From assembly GCA_964561495.1 (NCBI GenBank), contig CAZLPW010000051.1, positions 1-14,887 on the forward strand: DNA of 14,887 bases. Reading direction: 5' to 3'. This DNA comes from CAZLPW01 sp964561495. GTDB lineage: Bacteria; Fidelibacterota; Marinisomatia; Marinisomatales; UBA1611. Shown one piece after another: positions 12,498 to 14,887 of the stretch. The notes under the pieces are model-generated. The model was not told the origin of the DNA. It was given only the letters and a program-made list of their open reading frames with translations, and searched no databases. Each line of letters opens with the position of its first letter. The first letter of the stretch is position 1. Position numbers and translations under genes: made by a program.

Positions 12498-14147
12498 ATG
12501 ATTAAAACGATTCGGTCTCCAAAAGGAAAAAAAATAAATTGTGAAAATTGGCAGATTGAATCAGCGTATAGAATGATTCAGCATAATCTTGATCCTCAGG
12601 TTGCAGAAATTCCTGATGAACTAATTATTTATGGTGGGAAGGGGAAAGTAGCAAGGAATTGGGAATGTTTTGATTCAATATTAAAGACGCTAAAACGTTT
12701 AAAACCTGATGAAACTTTATTAATCCAATCTGGAAAGGCAGTAGGTGTAGCAAAGACTCATATTTCATCCCCTAGAGTGTTGATTGCAAATTCAAACTTG
12801 GTACCCAAATGGGCTACTTTAGACCATTTTAATGATCTAGAAAAAAAAGGGTTGATGATGTATGGACAGATGACAGCAGGGAGTTGGATTTATATCGGAA
12901 CTCAGGGAATATTACAAGGAACTTATGAGACATTTTTATCAGCTGCTAAAATTCACTGGGGAAGTAGTTCTTTAGAAGGAAAAATTGTATTAACTGCGGG
13001 CCTAGGGGGGATGGGTGGAGCCCAGCCACTTGCAATAACCATGGCAGGAGGTGTATGCATTTGTGTTGATATAGACCCTGAACGTGTAAAGCGTCGTCTT
13101 GATACTAAATATTTAAATCTTTCAACAAGCAATCTTGATGAAGCAATTATTTGGGCTAAGGAGGCAAAGGAATCGAACAAACCATTAAGTATTGGTTTAA
13201 TTGGTAATGCTGCGGACTTATTTCCAAAATTTGTTGAATTAAATATTGTTCCTGATTTAGTTACCGATCAAACTTCAGCGCATGATGAGTTAGATGGTTA
13301 TATTCCAAATAATTATACACTAGAAGAAGCAATTGATCTAAGAAAGAATGATCCTGCTATTTATAAGAGCGAATCAATTCGTGCTATGGGTAGGCATGTT
13401 AAAGCTATTTTAGAGCTAAAGAATAAAGGAGCGATTGCTTTTGATTATGGAAATAATTTAAGAGCGCAAGCAGAAAAGGCAGGGATTAAAAATAGTTTTT
13501 CTTATCCTGGATTTGTTCCTGCTTATATTAGACCTTTATTCTGTGAGGGGAAAGGCCCATTCAGATGGGTTGCGTTATCTGGTGAGCAAGATGATATATA
13601 TCGAACAGATCAGTTGATCTTAGATATGTTTCCTGAGAATGAATCACTTTGCAGGTGGATAAAAATGGCTCAATCACAGGTTGCATTTCAAGGGCTTCCA
13701 TCTAGAATATGTTGGCTAGGTTATGGAGAAAGAGCAAAGTTTGGTTTAGCATTGAATAAACTTGTTAGGAATAATGAATTAATTGCTCCGATTGTAATTG
13801 GACGAGATCACTTAGATTGTGGGTCTGTTGCTTCTCCAAATAGAGAGACTGAAAGTATGAAAGATGGTTCTGATGCAGTTGCTGATTGGCCTATCTTAAA
13901 TGCTTTATTAAATACTGCCAGTGGAGCTACGTGGGTTTCTTATCACCATGGTGGTGGAGTCGGCATAGGTTATTCGCTGCATGCGGGTCAAGTAATATGC
14001 GCTGATGGAACAAAAGAGATGGATATAAGGTTGAATAGAGTTTTAACGAATGATCCTGCTATGGGAATATATAGACATGTAGATGCTGGATATAAAAGTG
14101 CGATTGAGAATGCTAAAAATTGGAATGTTGATATCCCAATGTTATAG
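12498..14147 (+). CDS. hutU: Urocanate hydratase (urocanase)
   Basis: HutU converts urocanate to 4-imidazolone-5-propionate, the second step of histidine degradation, using tightly bound NAD+ as an electrophile. The 549-residue length is normal. The signatures are complete: YGGKGKVARNW (45-55), the NAD-binding glycine-rich AGLGGMGGAQPLAI (167-180), AFDYGNNLRAQA (314-325), the active-site region QGLPSRICWLGYGER (398-412, C405 equivalent to the conserved active-site cysteine), IGRDHLDCGSVASPNRETE (434-452) and YHHGGGVGIGYSLHAGQ (482-498). The ATG at 12498 is one base after the GHL10 stop, with no clear ribosome binding site. hutI starts 5 bases downstream, so the two enzymes are surely co-transcribed. 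Confidence 0.97.
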   Translation: MIKTIRSPKGKKINCENWQIESAYRMIQHNLDPQVAEIPDELIIYGGKGKVARNWECFDSILKTLKRLKPDETLLIQSGKAVGVAKTHISSPRVLIANSNLVPKWATLDHFNDLEKKGLMMYGQMTAGSWIYIGTQGILQGTYETFLSAAKIHWGSSSLEGKIVLTAGLGGMGGAQPLAITMAGGVCICVDIDPERVKRRLDTKYLNLSTSNLDEAIIWAKEAKESNKPLSIGLIGNAADLFPKFVELNIVPDLVTDQTSAHDELDGYIPNNYTLEEAIDLRKNDPAIYKSESIRAMGRHVKAILELKNKGAIAFDYGNNLRAQAEKAGIKNSFSYPGFVPAYIRPLFCEGKGPFRWVALSGEQDDIYRTDQLILDMFPENESLCRWIKMAQSQVAFQGLPSRICWLGYGERAKFGLALNKLVRNNELIAPIVIGRDHLDCGSVASPNRETESMKDGSDAVADWPILNALLNTASGATWVSYHHGGGVGIGYSLHAGQVICADGTKEMDIRLNRVLTNDPAMGIYRHVDAGYKSAIENAKNWNVDIPML

Positions 14148-14152
14148 TTTCA

Positions 14153-14887
14153 ATGAGTTTAAAGTTAATAAATATTGGTGAGTTAGTAACATATAATAGC
14201 GAAAGCGAATCAATGGTTGTTATTAAAGATACCCAATTAGCCATTGATGATGGTAAAATTGCACAGATTGCCAATAAAGTTGGTGATTGTGATAATGTTC
14301 TAGATTGTAAAAATAAATTAATTACTCCAGGATATATTGATTCACACACCCATCCTGTTTTTTTAAATAGTAGACAAGATGATTTCTCTAATCGTTTATC
14401 AGGCCTTTCTTATAATGATATTTCTAAAAATGGTGGAGGCATTGTTAGTAGTATTAAAGGTGTCCGAGAGGCAGATGATGAAACATTAATTAATTGTGTT
14501 TTTAATCGGATGGATAGATTTATTCGCCTAGGTACAACTACAGTTGAATGTAAAACTGGATATGGTCTTACTCTAGATTCAGAGCTTAAGTCGCTAAAAA
14601 TATTAGATGAAGTAAATTCACATCATGATATAGATATAATTCCAACATTTATGGGAGCGCATGCATTCCCCTTAGAATACTCTAAAGATAAGGATAGCTA
14701 TGTGAAAATTATTTGTGATGAAATGATACCTGCTGTGAAAAAGCAGGGCATAGCAAAGTTTAATGACGTTTTCTGTGAAAAAGGATACTTCTCAATTGAT
14801 CAGTCGAGGGAAATTGGTTTAGCTGCTAAAAAACATGGGTTTTTTAATAGAATTCATGCAGATGAGTTTACTGCTTTTGGAGGAGGA
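14153..14887 (+). CDS. hutI: Imidazolonepropionase, N-terminal part (3' end outside window)
   Basis: HutI hydrolyses imidazolonepropionate to N-formimino-glutamate, the step after HutU. The gene runs open from the ATG at 14153 to the window edge (245 codons, of roughly 400-420 expected). It belongs to the metal-dependent amidohydrolase superfamily: LITPGYIDSHTHPVF carries the first metal ligands H65 and H67. RQDDFSNRLSGLSYNDISKN, GTTTVECKTGYGLTLDSELK, FMGAHAFPLEY (H170) and VFCEKGYFSIDQ are HutI-specific blocks, and RIHADEF holds H235 and E238, equivalent to metal and catalytic residues of the B. subtilis enzyme. The remaining metal-binding aspartate lies beyond the edge. The ATG is 5 bases after hutU and lacks a clear ribosome binding site. 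Confidence 0.95.
   Translation, partial: MSLKLINIGELVTYNSESESMVVIKDTQLAIDDGKIAQIANKVGDCDNVLDCKNKLITPGYIDSHTHPVFLNSRQDDFSNRLSGLSYNDISKNGGGIVSSIKGVREADDETLINCVFNRMDRFIRLGTTTVECKTGYGLTLDSELKSLKILDEVNSHHDIDIIPTFMGAHAFPLEYSKDKDSYVKIICDEMIPAVKKQGIAKFNDVFCEKGYFSIDQSREIGLAAKKHGFFNRIHADEFTAFGGG

Noticed and set aside
1..14887. CRISPR arrays, insertion sequences, tRNA or rRNA genes, phage genes, or a defence or other novel system.
   Set aside because: The window is an almost gap-free run of conserved genes on one strand. No direct-repeat arrays, inverted terminal repeats, transposase motifs or tRNA-like sequences were seen, and there is no non-coding stretch large enough to hide them.

Overview
This 14.9-kb window is the core ribosomal-protein super-operon (the S10, spc and alpha blocks fused) of an AT-rich bacterium, followed directly by a secreted glycosyl-hydrolase-like gene and the start of a histidine-degradation (hut) cluster. 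All 28 genes lie on the + strand. The genes are packed with 1-, 4- or 8-base overlaps or gaps of at most 23 bases, so no stretch over 300 bases lacks a gene. Both ends of the window cut a gene: rpsS on the left and hutI on the right.

Organism: the block order is secY-map-infA-rpmJ-rpsM-rpsK-rpsD-rpoA-rplQ, with no adk between secY and map. A cysteine-free S4 begins in a way that resembles FCB-group bacteria, L17 is short, and base composition is low-GC by eye. Together these suggest a Gram-negative marine-type heterotroph of the FCB superphylum, perhaps Candidatus Marinimicrobia (SAR406). This is an inference from remembered family patterns, not a computed placement. Two 10-base N runs (6882-6891 and 8244-8253) show that this is scaffolded draft sequence.

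Layout: 1-3381 is the end of the S10 block and the start of the spc block (rpsS', rplV, rpsC, rplP, rpmC, rpsQ, rplN, rplX, rplE). 3381-7446 is the rest of spc (rpsN, rpsH, rplF, rplR, rpsE, rpmD, rplO, secY). 7446-8534 holds map, infA and rpmJ. 8540-11339 is the alpha block (rpsM, rpsK, rpsD, rpoA, rplQ). 11354-12496 encodes an exported GHL10/DUF187 protein. 12498-14147 is hutU (urocanate hydratase) and 14153-14887 is the 5' part of hutI (imidazolonepropionase).

Function: the first 25 genes build the ribosome, the SecYEG channel, the RNA polymerase alpha subunit, initiation factor IF-1 and the N-terminal Met-removal enzyme. HutU and HutI are consecutive enzymes of histidine catabolism (urocanate to imidazolonepropionate to formiminoglutamate). 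I found no new biological system here. The points most worth a second look are: the two N gaps, which break the secY and infA frames and must be mis-sized; the unbroken run from rplQ into GHL10-hutU-hutI; the frequent TTG starts; a lysine/asparagine-rich N-terminal extension on L5; and a half-decayed zinc site in S14.
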